Source: Paenibacillus hemerocallicola (lineage in GTDB: Bacteria; Bacillota; Bacilli; Paenibacillales; NBRC-103111). Taken from it: a DNA stretch of 64,000 bases. Shown piece after piece: positions 35,799 through 47,070 of this stretch. A model generated the notes under the pieces. It saw only the letters and a list, made by a program, of their open reading frames with translations. It had not been told where the DNA came from and made no database searches. Each line of letters begins with the position of its first letter. The first letter of the stretch is position 1. The stretch spans positions 16,158-80,157 of the forward strand of contig NZ_VDCQ01000039.1 in NCBI RefSeq assembly GCF_006265175.1, written 5' to 3'. Made by a program: the position numbers and the translations under genes.

Positions 35799-37031
35799 TT
35801 AGAACGCCCAGTTGCCTTTAAGAAACACGGGCTCTCTCGCGCCGTCACCGGTTACGCCGTATATGTCCAGCTCCCCCGAGCCGATCATGAAGTCCGTATG
35901 GGCCATGCTGACGTTGAGGCCATTCTGCGTCAATTGCTCCGGCGACATATCGACGCCGCCTTCGATGCAGGCCGTATAAGCGCTGCCCACAGCCAGATGG
36001 CAGGAGGCGTTTTCGTCGAAGAGCGTTTTGTAAAACAAAATGTTGGAGTCCGAAATCGGCGAACGGTGCGGAACGAGCGCCACTTCACCGAGATACCGCG
36101 CTCCTTCGTCCGTTTCGAGCAAGCCCTTCAGCGTTTCCTCGCCTTGGGCGGCGGTTACGCTCACGACGCGGCCGTTCTCGAAGGTGAACGAGAAATCGTC
36201 AATGACGATGCCGCTGTAGCTCAAAGGCTTCGTGCTGGATACGGTGCCGTTCACGCCGGTTCTGAGCGGGGCCGTATACACTTCCTCCGTCGGCAAATTC
36301 GGGACGAACCATGTCCCTTGCTCGTTTTGCTTGCTTCCGCCGAGCCATATATGCCGTTTCGGCAGTTCGATCGTAAGGTCAGTTCCCGGACCGATATAAT
36401 GCAGCATGCCGTATTGCTTGTCGTTCAAATAGGCGGCTCTCCGCTTCAACTGGCGGATGTGCTCCTCCCAGGTGCCGAGCGGATCGGGCCGATCGGCGCG
36501 AACCATCCGGAATATGGCGTCCCACAGCTTGGCGACCTGCTCTTCCTCGAGAAGTCCGGGAAACACTTTGGCGGCCCATGCCTTCGACGGCGTCGTCGCC
36601 AAATTCCAGCTGATTTTGAACGCTCGCGACAAGGCGCTGTAAGGGGCCATAGCCGTGCGGGTCGCTTTGTTCGCGTTTTTTATTTTTTGTTGCGATACGC
36701 CCTTCAGCAAGTCGGGGTCGGCAGATGTAATGGTGACGAAGGCGGCACCGTTATGCGCCAGCTCGATTTTCTCCGCGGCGGACCATTTCGGCTCCTCCAG
36801 AAACGATTCCTCCGACGCGAGATCGTACGAGATGCGGGAAACCTCATCGTCGCTCCAGCGGACTTTGACCGAATAAGCCCCGGCCTCGTAAGCTTTCTTC
36901 ACGATGAGGCGGGCTAGCTCCGCAGCGTCGATCGACGCCTGCAGCATAAGCGTCTGGCCTTTTTGCACGTTTGCCCCGACCTTCACGATCAGCTCCGCGT
37001 AATTTTCCAGCTTTTGTTCAAAACTCAACAT
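35799..37031 (-). CDS. ampS: M29-family aminopeptidase
   Basis: A 410-residue metallo-aminopeptidase of the thermophilic-aminopeptidase (AmpS/PepS) family. Recognisable family stretches are LENYAELIVKVGANVQKGQTL at the start, GTDLTIELP, NLPTEEVYTAP with metal-site glutamate, and the C-terminal AHTDFMIGSGELDI containing catalytic histidine and aspartate residues. It is cytoplasmic and releases N-terminal residues from peptides. AGGAGG precedes the ATG. It has its own terminator and is divergent from the AraC gene at 37347; the 37032-37346 gap holds only divergent promoters (a TATACT at 37292) and no gene. Confidence 0.92.
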   Translation of the reverse strand: MLSFEQKLENYAELIVKVGANVQKGQTLMLQASIDAAELARLIVKKAYEAGAYSVKVRWSDDEVSRISYDLASEESFLEEPKWSAAEKIELAHNGAAFVTITSADPDLLKGVSQQKIKNANKATRTAMAPYSALSRAFKISWNLATTPSKAWAAKVFPGLLEEEQVAKLWDAIFRMVRADRPDPLGTWEEHIRQLKRRAAYLNDKQYGMLHYIGPGTDLTIELPKRHIWLGGSKQNEQGTWFVPNLPTEEVYTAPLRTGVNGTVSSTKPLSYSGIVIDDFSFTFENGRVVSVTAAQGEETLKGLLETDEGARYLGEVALVPHRSPISDSNILFYKTLFDENASCHLAVGSAYTACIEGGVDMSPEQLTQNGLNVSMAHTDFMIGSGELDIYGVTGDGAREPVFLKGNWAF

Positions 37032-37346
37032 CTTCTATTCCTCCTGGTTCGTTTCATCGTGTTGTTCCGCCGTGTTGCGGCAAAGAGAGGAGAGTATCCG
37101 AGGCGCGGCTTCATATAGAGACATGAAGACGGAAGCCTCAGAGAGAGATTATACAGGTCGGTTTTTCGAGTGTAAATACGGCGAGACGATTTGGGATCTC
37201 CGCCTATTGTACCGCCCGGTTAAACTTTCGTATACGCGTTATAGCATCGTCGGCAGAGATGAAACTTCATCCTTGCGCTAGGGTTCTATAGTATACTGGA
37301 TGCAGCACGGGGCGGGCGGGCCAAGCTTGGAGGGGGGAAGATCGAC

Positions 37347-38213
37347 ATGGACATTTATGTTCGGCTGCGGACGGGAACGTATACGATTCAGCCGGTCGCC
37401 GGCCGTTACGTCGAGAACCGGACCGGATTCATCAACCGGATGCACAGCCATCCGGTATACCATCTGATGTATATTGCCGGCGGAGAAGGAACATTCGATG
37501 TAAATCATTCGGTTACCCGCGCAGCTACGGGCATGCTGTACATGATCAGCCCGAACGAGCCCCATCGCTTTGAAGCGAGCCAGGACCGGCCTATGAGCAA
37601 TTATGCGGCCACGTTCGTGCTGCGCGACGAGGACGGGAAGCCGGCGGACATTCCGTTCTTCGATTTGATCGAGGAATATGCCGGAACGCCCTTGCCGGCA
37701 TCGGTGCGCCGCTCTCCCTGCAGTATTCCGACTTACCTTCAGCACGAGGTGGCGGAAGGGTTCCGGCAAGCGATCGAGCAGGGGGAGTCGCCTTCCCGCG
37801 ACGTCGACACAAAGCTGCGCATCATCGGGTTGATTTTTCGCCTGGCCGATGTCATGAGCCGGATCGGAAGGGCTCAGTCCGGAAGGTCCCAAAGGAGCGC
37901 CGTGGCGAAACTGCTGCAATTCATCGAAACGAATTTGCACCGGCCGTTGACGCTGGAGGAGCTGGCCGATCATATCCACGTTACCCCGAACTATTTGTGC
38001 AGGATGTTCAAGCGGGAGACGGGCGCATCTCCCCGGCAATACGTACAAAGGCTGCGGATGGAAAAAGCGATGGAGCGGCTCGTCTATACCGAGGAGACCG
38101 TGTACGCGATCGCGGAGCAGCTGGGCTATGAGAACGCCTCCTATTTTTCCCGCGTTTTCCGCGCGGAGCAAGGCGTGCCGCCCTCCGTATTCCGGGCGCT
38201 GGAAAAAGGATAA
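37347..38213 (+). CDS. AraC-family regulator with cupin-like sensor
   Basis: A 288-residue regulator. The N-terminal sensor has MHSHPVYHLMYIAGGEG and MISPNEPHRFEA, cupin-like. The C-terminal helix-turn-helix pair (LEELADHIHVTPNYLCRMF; VYAIAEQLGYENASYFSRVF) occupies about residues 190-280. GGAGGGGGG is just upstream of the ATG. It lies 163 bases before the SBP-DUF2264-sulfatase operon on the same strand and is the likely regulator of it. Confidence 0.87.
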   Translation: MDIYVRLRTGTYTIQPVAGRYVENRTGFINRMHSHPVYHLMYIAGGEGTFDVNHSVTRAATGMLYMISPNEPHRFEASQDRPMSNYAATFVLRDEDGKPADIPFFDLIEEYAGTPLPASVRRSPCSIPTYLQHEVAEGFRQAIEQGESPSRDVDTKLRIIGLIFRLADVMSRIGRAQSGRSQRSAVAKLLQFIETNLHRPLTLEELADHIHVTPNYLCRMFKRETGASPRQYVQRLRMEKAMERLVYTEETVYAIAEQLGYENASYFSRVFRAEQGVPPSVFRALEKG

Positions 38214-38376
38214 TTTTTTACGGTATTCGGACAGTTTTATCGCTTTATCGGCGGCTTGAAACTTTGCTATAGTAACAGTGCGGGCGCGCGCCGCGCAACA
38301 ACTTCATGATCTGACCTTTCTCGGCCTTACCGGACAACCAGCAGGCTAGAAGCTGTGAGCAGAAGGCGGGGTTCAA

Positions 38377-39729
38377 ATGGAAATGATTCATAAAGGTAAG
38401 CGGTTTCGCGCCGGCGGGGCGGGAGCGCTGTCGAAAGCTTCCTTGCTGGGGGCCGGTTTTGCGCTGCTGCTATTGACGGGCTGCGCCGGCAACGATCGCG
38501 ATCCGGGCCAGGATGCGAAAGACGGTCCGGGCATTCCGGCTCAGCCGGTAACTTTATCGTTTTATCAATATTCCGCGAAAATGACCGACGAAGAGTTTCA
38601 ACAATTGGTTGCGGCGCCCGTAAAACGGAAATATCCCCATATTACGCTCGAGCTGGTGCGGGAAGGCAAAGGCGCCTCTCCCCAGGAGCTGGTCACGGCG
38701 GGAAGCTTGCCGGATCTGATTTATACCGGCTCTGCAGGGGCCGTCACGATGCTCGATTTGAATGCCGTGCAGGATTTGAACGGGCTGATCAAGAAAAACG
38801 GTCTCGATACGGGCAAGTTCGATCCTACCGCCATGAGCTTCATTCAGGGGTATTCGCAGACGGGGCAGATGTTCGCGCTACCATATTCCCTTAACTTCTC
38901 CGCTTTGTTCTACAACAAAGACATTTTCGACAAATTCGGCGTTTCTTACCCTTCGGACGGCATGTCATGGGACGATGCGATCGGCTTGACGAAGAAGCTG
39001 ACCCGGACGGGAGACGGCATCGTTTACAAGGGTCTCGATCTCGACGGCGGCTTTCAACGGCTGGGCGAGCAGCTGGCGCTGTCCGTCATCGAGCCGAAGA
39101 GCTTGCGGGCGGCACTCCGGACGGACGGCTGGAAGACGGCGCTCGACACGTTCAAGCGGATCAAAGAAATACCGGGCAATTCCGATGACAAAGCGGCCGT
39201 CCCGGCCTTCGAGCAGGAGCGGAATTTGGCCATGCTCGCGGGACTCGGGGCAAGGCTCGGAGAGCTCGAGGAGTTGCATGGCAAGGGCAATCCGTTGAAC
39301 TGGGACATGGCCGCGATGCCCGCCTTCCGGGAAAAGCCCGACAACGCGTTCGGGATCAGCTTGTTCCTGCTCATGATCTCGTCGTCGAGCAAGCATAAGG
39401 ATGAGGCGTTTCAGGTCGTCAAGCTGCTGCTGGAGGAGGACGTGCAGATCGCCCTCAATAAGCGGGGACGGCAGACCAGCTTGAAGGACCCGAAATACCG
39501 GCAATATTTCGCCGACGACCTGAAGGCTGCGGTCGGCAAAAATGTGGCCGCCATTTTCAAACGGAATCCGGCGCTGCTGCCCCCTTTGACCAAATTCGAC
39601 AATATTGCCAAAAACGAAATTGCCAAGGCGGCCTCCAAGACGGCCCAAGGCATAAGCGACGCCAATACGGCAATGCGCGAAGCCGAGGAGCAGGCGAACC
39701 GGCTGATCGAGGCGGAGAAAAACAAATAA
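38377..39729 (+). CDS. Extracellular solute-binding lipoprotein (orphan group, third paralog)
   Basis: A 450-residue family-1 SBP with a long N-terminal basic region, signal helix and lipobox L-L-T-G-C (C36). The segment LFYNKDIFDKFGVSYPSDGMSWDDAIGLTKKLTR matches the SBPs at 5802 and 20332 (given here as a family stretch, not contiguous beyond 20 residues: YNKDIFDKFGV, SWDDA, KKLTR). It begins an operon with a DUF2264 gene starting about 30 bases after its stop and a sulfatase gene. No permease adjoins. Context points to a sulfated glycan ligand, by inference. Confidence 0.87.
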   Translation: MEMIHKGKRFRAGGAGALSKASLLGAGFALLLLTGCAGNDRDPGQDAKDGPGIPAQPVTLSFYQYSAKMTDEEFQQLVAAPVKRKYPHITLELVREGKGASPQELVTAGSLPDLIYTGSAGAVTMLDLNAVQDLNGLIKKNGLDTGKFDPTAMSFIQGYSQTGQMFALPYSLNFSALFYNKDIFDKFGVSYPSDGMSWDDAIGLTKKLTRTGDGIVYKGLDLDGGFQRLGEQLALSVIEPKSLRAALRTDGWKTALDTFKRIKEIPGNSDDKAAVPAFEQERNLAMLAGLGARLGELEELHGKGNPLNWDMAAMPAFREKPDNAFGISLFLLMISSSSKHKDEAFQVVKLLLEEDVQIALNKRGRQTSLKDPKYRQYFADDLKAAVGKNVAAIFKRNPALLPPLTKFDNIAKNEIAKAASKTAQGISDANTAMREAEEQANRLIEAEKNK

Positions 39730-39758
39730 GGTTGTTTGTCCCGGAAGGAGCGATGTCA

Positions 39759-40907
39759 GTGAAGCCGTACGCGAACGATAGGGAATATTGGGTAGCGACT
39801 TTGATGCGCATAGCGGATCCCGTTTTGAACGCTTTGTCCGAACGCCGGTTGAAGGAAAAGATGCCGGTAGAGGGCAAGTCGGGCGACCGGGCGCATTATA
39901 CGCATCTGGAGGCGCTGGGGCGCTTGCTGGCGGGAGCCGCTCCGTGGCTCGAGACCGGCCCGGCGGAAGGGGAGGAGGGGCGGCTGCGCGAGCGCGCCGC
40001 ACGGCTGGCCCGGGAAGCGGTCGATGCCGGGACCGATCCTTCGTCGCCCGACTATATGAACTTCGGCGAAGGCTTCCAGCCCATTGTGGACGCGGCGTTT
40101 TTCGCGCAGGCGATTTTGCGTGCTCCGACGGAGCTGTGGACGAAGCTGGACGATCGCGTACGGACGAATGTGATCGCCGCATTGAAGGCAACCCGCACGC
40201 GCAAGCCGTTTGCCAGCAACTGGCTGTTGTTCGCGGCCATCATCGAGACGGCATTGTACCGGATGGGGGAGTCCGACTGGGATCCGATGCGCGTCGACTA
40301 CGCGCTGAAGCAGCATGAGGCTTGGTATGTGGGGGACGGAACGTACGGAGACGGCCCGGAATACCATGCCGACTATTACAACAGCTTCGTCATTCAACCG
40401 ATGCTGGTTGACGTGATCGGGTCGGTCGGCGATCGGTACGCCGATTGGAACGGGATGGCCGAGAAGATCCGCGGCCGTGCACGGCGTTTGGCCGTCATTC
40501 AGGAACGGTCGATTTCCCCGGAAGGGACGTTCCCGCCAATCGGACGGTCGCTCGCCTACCGGTTCGGCGCATTCCATGCGCTGGCCCAGACGTCTTTGTG
40601 CCGCGAGCTTCCCGCACCGCTGACGCCGGCGCAAGTGAGGTGCGCGCTTACGGCGGTCATCCGCAGAATGGTCGAAGCGCCCGGAACGTTTGACGCTGAC
40701 GGTTGGCTGACAATCGGCTTTTGCGGTCATCAGCCGGAGATCGGCGAGACGTATATATCGACGGGAAGCCTGTACTTGTGCTCGGTCGCCTTTTTGCCGC
40801 TCGGGCTGCCGGCGGAAGATCCGTTCTGGCAGGGCGAAGCGGAATGGACGTCGCGGCGTGCATGGTCGGGCGGCCCTCTCGCGATCGATCATGCGTGGAA
40901 AGGATGA
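39759..40907 (+). CDS. DUF2264 protein (putative glycan-processing enzyme)
   Basis: A 382-residue protein of the DUF2264 family, which has an (alpha/alpha)-barrel shape and is found with polysaccharide-degradation genes. Recognisable stretches are THLEALGRLLAGAAPWLE, FGEGFQPIVDAAFFAQAI, NWLLFAAIIETALYRMG and YGDGPEYHADYYNSFVIQPM. No signal peptide, so cytoplasmic. The start could be ATG 39753 or GTG 39759; the latter has AAGGAG eight bases upstream. Its TGA overlaps an ATG (ATGA) that may start the sulfatase gene, indicating coupling. The catalytic role is not established. Confidence 0.75.
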   Translation: MKPYANDREYWVATLMRIADPVLNALSERRLKEKMPVEGKSGDRAHYTHLEALGRLLAGAAPWLETGPAEGEEGRLRERAARLAREAVDAGTDPSSPDYMNFGEGFQPIVDAAFFAQAILRAPTELWTKLDDRVRTNVIAALKATRTRKPFASNWLLFAAIIETALYRMGESDWDPMRVDYALKQHEAWYVGDGTYGDGPEYHADYYNSFVIQPMLVDVIGSVGDRYADWNGMAEKIRGRARRLAVIQERSISPEGTFPPIGRSLAYRFGAFHALAQTSLCRELPAPLTPAQVRCALTAVIRRMVEAPGTFDADGWLTIGFCGHQPEIGETYISTGSLYLCSVAFLPLGLPAEDPFWQGEAEWTSRRAWSGGPLAIDHAWKG

Positions 40908-40915
40908 GGGAGAGG

Positions 40916-42247
40916 ATGCGCCCGGACAAGCCGAACATTTTGTTTCTGATGAGCGACGAGCATAGAGCCGACGTGACCGGGTTCGAAGGTAATCCGGTCA
41001 TCCGCACGCCGAATCTGGACCGTCTGGCGGCGACCGGCACCGTCTTCCGCAACGCCTACACGCCTTCTCCGATTTGCATCCCGGCCAGGCAAAGCATGAT
41101 GGCCGGCCAGTTTCCGCGCACGACCGGCTGCGAGTCGTACGGACAAGATCTGCGACCGGGACATATGACCTTCTCCCGCAGGCTCGCCCAATACGGCTAC
41201 CAGACGGTGGTCAGCGGCAAGCTGCATCATATGGGGACCGATCAAATGCAAGGCTGGACGAAGCGTCTGTATGGCGATATGGAAGTATCGCCGGCGTTTC
41301 TGGAGAGCAAGGAGCAGTCGGAATTCGACAAATATGCGCGGCCATCCCCGAAATGGAGCCAAGCCAAGGAAGTGATGCGCTCCGGGATCGGCAAAGGGCC
41401 GAGCGTCGCGCACGACCGGCTGACGGTGGAAGCCGCGCTCCAATTTATCGATGATTATTTCAACAGCACGTATTACGACCGCGAGAAAATCGAGCCGCTG
41501 CTGCTGAAAGTGAGCCTGCTGCAGCCGCACTATCCGTACTTGACCAGCGAGGAGAAGTTCACCTATTACTTGAACAGGGTGAAGACGTACTCGGGGGAGA
41601 GTCCGTTCGATCATCCGTTCCTTAGCCGGATGGAGGTTCGGCCGGGCACCGACGCATCGGAGCGCGAGCTTCGTCGGGCGACCGCCGCGTATTACGGCAT
41701 GGTCGAGACAATCGACGAGCACTACGGCACGATCCTGAGGGCGCTTACGCATGCGGGGCAAAATCTGGACGACTGGATCATCGTGTATACGGCCGATCAC
41801 GGCGAAATGCTCGGCCAGCACGGCATTTGGGAGAAACAGAAATTTTTCGAGGCCAGCGCAAGAGTGCCTTTGATCATACGCTACCCGGGAATGTTTCCGG
41901 AGGGGAAGATCGTCGGACAGAACGTCGGCTTGTGCGACCTGTTCGCGACGCTGTGCGAGCTCGCCGGAGTTCCCGTGCCAGGTGGCCTGGACAGCCGCAG
42001 CCTCGTTCCGCTGCTCGCGGGAGACGATGCGGCGTGGGACAACGAGGCGGTATCCCAGTTCCGCGGGCGCAATTTGATGATCAAGCGCGATCATCTGAAA
42101 TATCACTATTACGGCCCCGATATGCCAGAAGTGCTGTTCGACCTGCAAAGAAACCCGGAGGAAACGGTCAATTTCATCGGGGAGCCGGAGTACCGCGAAC
42201 GAATAGACCGGTTCCGCCGGCGGGCCGGGGAGCTCGGGTTCGGCTAG
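40916..42247 (+). CDS. Sulfatase (formylglycine-dependent type)
   Basis: A 443-residue arylsulfatase-family protein. The N terminus NILFLMSDEHRAD supplies metal-binding aspartates; C54-I-P-A-R is the C-x-P-x-R site whose cysteine must be oxidised to formylglycine; TADHGEMLGQHG supplies further metal ligands. No signal peptide, so it acts on an imported substrate. The ATG at 40916 has GAGGG at good spacing; an ATG at 40904 overlapping the DUF2264 stop is an alternative. No maturase (FGE or anSME) lies in the window. Together with the SBP and DUF2264 it suggests desulfation of an imported glycan, or a choline-sulfatase-like role. Confidence 0.85.
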   Translation: MRPDKPNILFLMSDEHRADVTGFEGNPVIRTPNLDRLAATGTVFRNAYTPSPICIPARQSMMAGQFPRTTGCESYGQDLRPGHMTFSRRLAQYGYQTVVSGKLHHMGTDQMQGWTKRLYGDMEVSPAFLESKEQSEFDKYARPSPKWSQAKEVMRSGIGKGPSVAHDRLTVEAALQFIDDYFNSTYYDREKIEPLLLKVSLLQPHYPYLTSEEKFTYYLNRVKTYSGESPFDHPFLSRMEVRPGTDASERELRRATAAYYGMVETIDEHYGTILRALTHAGQNLDDWIIVYTADHGEMLGQHGIWEKQKFFEASARVPLIIRYPGMFPEGKIVGQNVGLCDLFATLCELAGVPVPGGLDSRSLVPLLAGDDAAWDNEAVSQFRGRNLMIKRDHLKYHYYGPDMPEVLFDLQRNPEETVNFIGEPEYRERIDRFRRRAGELGFG

Positions 42248-42590
42248 CCGTTTCGGTCGGGACTCCGCGAGTACTGAACCGGTTTTCACTTTTCACTATT
42301 GCTGAGCTTACTTTCGCAAAGAGTAGAATTCGGTTCATTAATCCGCCGGAGCGGCCAACCACCACGTCCAGCGGACCGGCCCATCGTGCAGCACGTCTTG
42401 ACCGGGAAGCGCGGACAGGCGACCGATGCCGATTAACCTAACGCGGACCCATAAACGTTCCCTCTCCCAATCCCGATCCCACACTATCGCTACTCGCTCG
42501 ACCGGCAACGGCGAAGCCGGTGGCGATTCCTTTTTTACTTATCGTCGCCTTGAAATCCCGGCCGCTTATGCGGATCCGGTGTTTTCCCGT
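42248..42590. other. Intergenic region between convergent sulfatase and putB genes
   Basis: About 340 bases without a credible gene. A possible weak terminator ACCGGC-aacggcgaa-GCCGGT (about 42499-42520), followed ten bases later by TTTTTT, lies in it. Nothing else was recognised. Confidence 0.4.
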
Positions 42591-43517
42591 TCAGGACCCG
42601 AACATATTTTTGAGTACCAGCCACAGGTTGGCCGGTTTCTCCGCCAGCCGGCGCGTATAGTACGGGTACCACATGGAGCCGTACGGAACGTAGCAGCGGA
42701 CGCGGTAGCCTTCCCGGGCCAGCCGCTCCTGCTCGTTCATGCGCAGTCCGTACAGCATCTGGAATTCGAAAGCTTTCTTCGGGATGTTGCGTTCCTCGGC
42801 ATATGCCTTCGTGTAGGCGATAATGCGATCGTCATGCGAGCCGATCGCCGTATACAGGCCGCTGTCCAGCGTCATGGCGATCAATTTCTTGAAATTGTCG
42901 GATACGTCCGACGTTTTCCGGTATGCGATGGAGACCGGCTCCTTGTAAGCGCCTTTGACGAGCCGCAGCCGGACGCGTCCCCGGATCAGTTCGGCGACGT
43001 CCTGTCCGCTCCGGTACAAGTACGCCTGGATTACGGTTCCCGTGTTCGTCATTCCTTCGGCATGAAGCCGGCGAACGATATCGATCGTCGCCTGGGTGTA
43101 GGGCGAATCCTCCATGTCCAGACGTACGAAATTGCCGTTTTCCTGGGCTTTCGCCGCCACCGCGCGAATATTATCGTAACAAGCCCGACGGTTTAAGGCC
43201 AGGCCCATTTGGGTCGGCTTCAACGAAACGTTGGAATGGACCTTGCTCCGGGCAATGGCCTCGATTAGCCGGATATATTCGTCCCTGTACCCTTTCGCCT
43301 CGCCCAAATGTTTGATTCCTTCCCCCAGGTGATCGAGCGTCGCCATAATTCCTTTCCGGTTGAGCGCCTCCACCTCGGCCAAGGCGCCTTGCAGCGTGTC
43401 GCTGGAGATGAACCGGCTGGCCAGTCTTTTGCCGTACTTGATCGACAATGTGCGGACGATTTTGTTGCCTGCGACGGTCAATAACGTTTTCCGGTATAAT
43501 TCCGTGCCGATGCTCAT
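42591..43517 (-). CDS. putB: Proline dehydrogenase
   Basis: A 308-residue FAD enzyme that oxidises proline to pyrroline-5-carboxylate. A TIM barrel with family stretches [40 protein letters not shown] and the C-terminal [20 protein letters not shown], which carries substrate-binding tyrosine and arginine residues. AAAGGAG precedes the ATG. The length matches the monofunctional Bacillus-type PutB/FadM. It is divergent from the gamma-semialdehyde dehydrogenase gene, the next enzyme in the pathway. Confidence 0.95.
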   Translation of the reverse strand: MSIGTELYRKTLLTVAGNKIVRTLSIKYGKRLASRFISSDTLQGALAEVEALNRKGIMATLDHLGEGIKHLGEAKGYRDEYIRLIEAIARSKVHSNVSLKPTQMGLALNRRACYDNIRAVAAKAQENGNFVRLDMEDSPYTQATIDIVRRLHAEGMTNTGTVIQAYLYRSGQDVAELIRGRVRLRLVKGAYKEPVSIAYRKTSDVSDNFKKLIAMTLDSGLYTAIGSHDDRIIAYTKAYAEERNIPKKAFEFQMLYGLRMNEQERLAREGYRVRCYVPYGSMWYPYYTRRLAEKPANLWLVLKNMFGS

Positions 43518-43657
43518 GGGTCGAACTCCTTTCGAATGTCATGAGAGAGCGACTGAAGCTCATACATTTTAGGAAGAAGCGCGAAACATGCCGACGTTCG
43601 CCCGCATGCTTGCCGATCCAACGGCGAGATGCGGGTCATGATAAGGGGGAGCAGCCG

Positions 43658-45205
<1,548 letters not shown>

Positions 45206-45285
45206 GATAACTTCTGGAATTTAGCTCCCGCTTATCCGTTATAATGAGGCTATGGGAAAATAATGCGCAGGAAGGGGGAGAGCGG

Positions 45286-46590
45286 ATGCACGGCTATCGG
45301 CTGGTGCAGGAGCAAAGACAGAAGCTCGCGATGACCGCCGAGCTGAAACAATCGATTCATATGCTGGCGTTGTCGGGCGACGAGCTGTCGCAATATTTGC
45401 GGGAGCAGGCGGCAGACAATCCGGTTCTGGATATCGAGGAGCGTCGGGACGGCTTCGTATGTGGGGAGAGAGTCGTATCGTCGGGCAGGCATGGGAATGG
45501 TTTCCCCGATGCGGCGGAAGCGGAAGAAACGCTGGAAAGAAAGCTGTTGGCCCAATTGCGCCTGCAGCCGCTCCCCCCGGCCTTATATAGAGCGGCTGCG
45601 TACATGGCCGGCAATTTGACCGATGCCGGTTATTTGGGCGTCGGCTTGGACGAAGTGAGCTCCGCCTGCGGAGTTGATCCGACGGTCGCGGAAGCCGCGC
45701 TCGGGCACTTGCAAGCGCTCGATCCCGCAGGCGTCGGTGCGCGGGATTTGCGGGAATGCTTGCTTATCCAGATGTCGCGGGATACCGCTTGCGACCGCTA
45801 TGCCCGGGAAGTCGCCGACCGCTATTTGTCCGAGCTGGCCCATGGAAGGCTGGAGCAAATAGCGGCAGCACTCGGGATTACGCGAGCCCGGTTGACGGAG
45901 ACGTGCGCTTATATCAGAACCCTCGAGCCGAGGCCTTGTTTCTCGCTAAGCGCCGCGGAGCCGGCTTATATCGTACCCGATGCGGCGATCGAAGGGGATG
46001 CGGACGACTTTGCGGTCAGAATGAACGAGGGGAGCGTCCCCAAGCTTTCGTTGAACGAGGAATATTGCCGCTTGACGAAGGGGAATGAAAGTTCGGAGCT
46101 GGGCTTGTTTTTGAGCGATCGGGTGAAATCCGCGAGGTGGGTCTTACGCAGTCTGCGGATGCGGGAGCAGACGCTTGCCAGAGTCATACGTACGATAATA
46201 GAGGAGCAGCCGCTTTTTCTGAAGGAGGGGGTTAAAGGCCTGAAGCCGATGAGCATGGCGGACGTGTCGGAGAAGCTGGGGGTGCACGAATCGACAGTGA
46301 GCCGGGCCGTACACGAAAAATATGTGCTTACCCCGAACGGCGTTTTTCCGCTGAAGTTTTTTTTCTCCGCCGGATTGGCGACTTCCGACGGCGGCCTCAT
46401 CTCCGCAAGGACGGTGAAGCTGAGAATCGGGCAGCTGATCGAAGCGGAGAACAAAAGCAGACCATTGTCCGATCGACAAATCGCAGCGGCGCTGGCCGAG
46501 GAACGGATTAGGGTCTCGCGCAGAACGGTGGCCAAGTACCGCGACGAATTGAAAATTATGCCATCGTCCAGCCGGAAAATTATCGGATAA
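45286..46590 (+). CDS. sigL: RNA polymerase sigma-54 factor
   Basis: A 434-residue sigma factor. Region I has the QEQRQKLAMTAELKQSIHML glutamine-rich activator-response segment; a core-binding part follows; the C terminus bears the RpoN box S-R-R-T-V-A-K-Y-R-D, which reads the -24 element. The HTH ADVSEKLGVHESTVSRAV contacts the -12 region. ATG 45286 is chosen for its GGGGGAG site and its place at the start of region I. A TATAAT lies at 45240 without a clear -35. It adjoins the proline genes, some of which are sigma-54-dependent in Bacillus; that link is not shown here. Confidence 0.95.
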   Translation: MHGYRLVQEQRQKLAMTAELKQSIHMLALSGDELSQYLREQAADNPVLDIEERRDGFVCGERVVSSGRHGNGFPDAAEAEETLERKLLAQLRLQPLPPALYRAAAYMAGNLTDAGYLGVGLDEVSSACGVDPTVAEAALGHLQALDPAGVGARDLRECLLIQMSRDTACDRYAREVADRYLSELAHGRLEQIAAALGITRARLTETCAYIRTLEPRPCFSLSAAEPAYIVPDAAIEGDADDFAVRMNEGSVPKLSLNEEYCRLTKGNESSELGLFLSDRVKSARWVLRSLRMREQTLARVIRTIIEEQPLFLKEGVKGLKPMSMADVSEKLGVHESTVSRAVHEKYVLTPNGVFPLKFFFSAGLATSDGGLISARTVKLRIGQLIEAENKSRPLSDRQIAAALAEERIRVSRRTVAKYRDELKIMPSSSRKIIG

Positions 46591-46613
46591 AACGAACGGA
46601 AGGGCTGCTCCTC

Positions 46614-46655
46614 AGGTTTAAGCTCCGGACCTGAGAGGGATGTCCTTTTTTTTCT
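46614..46655 (+). terminator. Terminator of the sigma-54 gene
   Basis: CTCAGGT..-GCTCCGG-ACCTGAG forms the stem, followed after a few bases by TTTTTTTT. R2 copy 3 begins right after. Confidence 0.65.
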
Positions 46656-46965
46656 GCGACAGCATAATTCGCGTACCCAAGGTGCATGTTTCGCTTGATC
46701 GGCGAAGGCTGGCCGCCTATGCCGGGCGCTTGCGAGACGCGAATGGGGAAAATAGCGGAACTCGCGTACGTTATGGTACCCGAATATTTGTATCGACAAC
46801 AAAATAACGGAAAACCGTTCCTCTATTTCGCCGTTCACAACCATCTTCACTCCGAAAGCTGGAAATAACGGAAGTTTGTTCCGTTGTATTCGGGAGAGTA
46901 ACGGAAATCGGGAAATTAACGGAAAAGCGTTCCGCTATACGAGGCAAAGTGTTGCACCGCTACGT
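46656..46965 (+). repeat. R2 element copy 3
   Basis: Same orientation and order as copies 2 and 4: GCATAATTCGCGTAC next to the terminator T-run, GGCTGGCCGCC..GCTTGCG, AATAGCGGAACT, AATAACGGAAAACCGTTCC.CTATTTCGC, CCGAAAGCTGGAAATAACGGAAG, TTCCGTTGTATTC, and AACGGAAAAGCGTTCCGCTAT at its end. Non-coding. It fills most of the gap to the GntR-SBP gene. Confidence 0.65.
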
Positions 46966-47070
46966 CAATAAGTTTCCGAGAAGATTGTTCGCGGATCAGG
47001 AAGTCGTGCCTTTGCGGCTTACTCCGTGCAACCGGCTTCATCCCCGTATTGTCCTCGTCCGGCCGTTCTT

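Noticed and set aside
40889-42289. A 466-codon antisense frame opposite the sulfatase gene
   Set aside because: Shadow of the sulfatase, which has intact active-site motifs.
43518-43657. Possible sigma-54 (-24/-12) promoter between putB and rocA
   Set aside because: The only GG..GC candidates have a spacing two bases short of the required GG-N10-GC, so they were not accepted.
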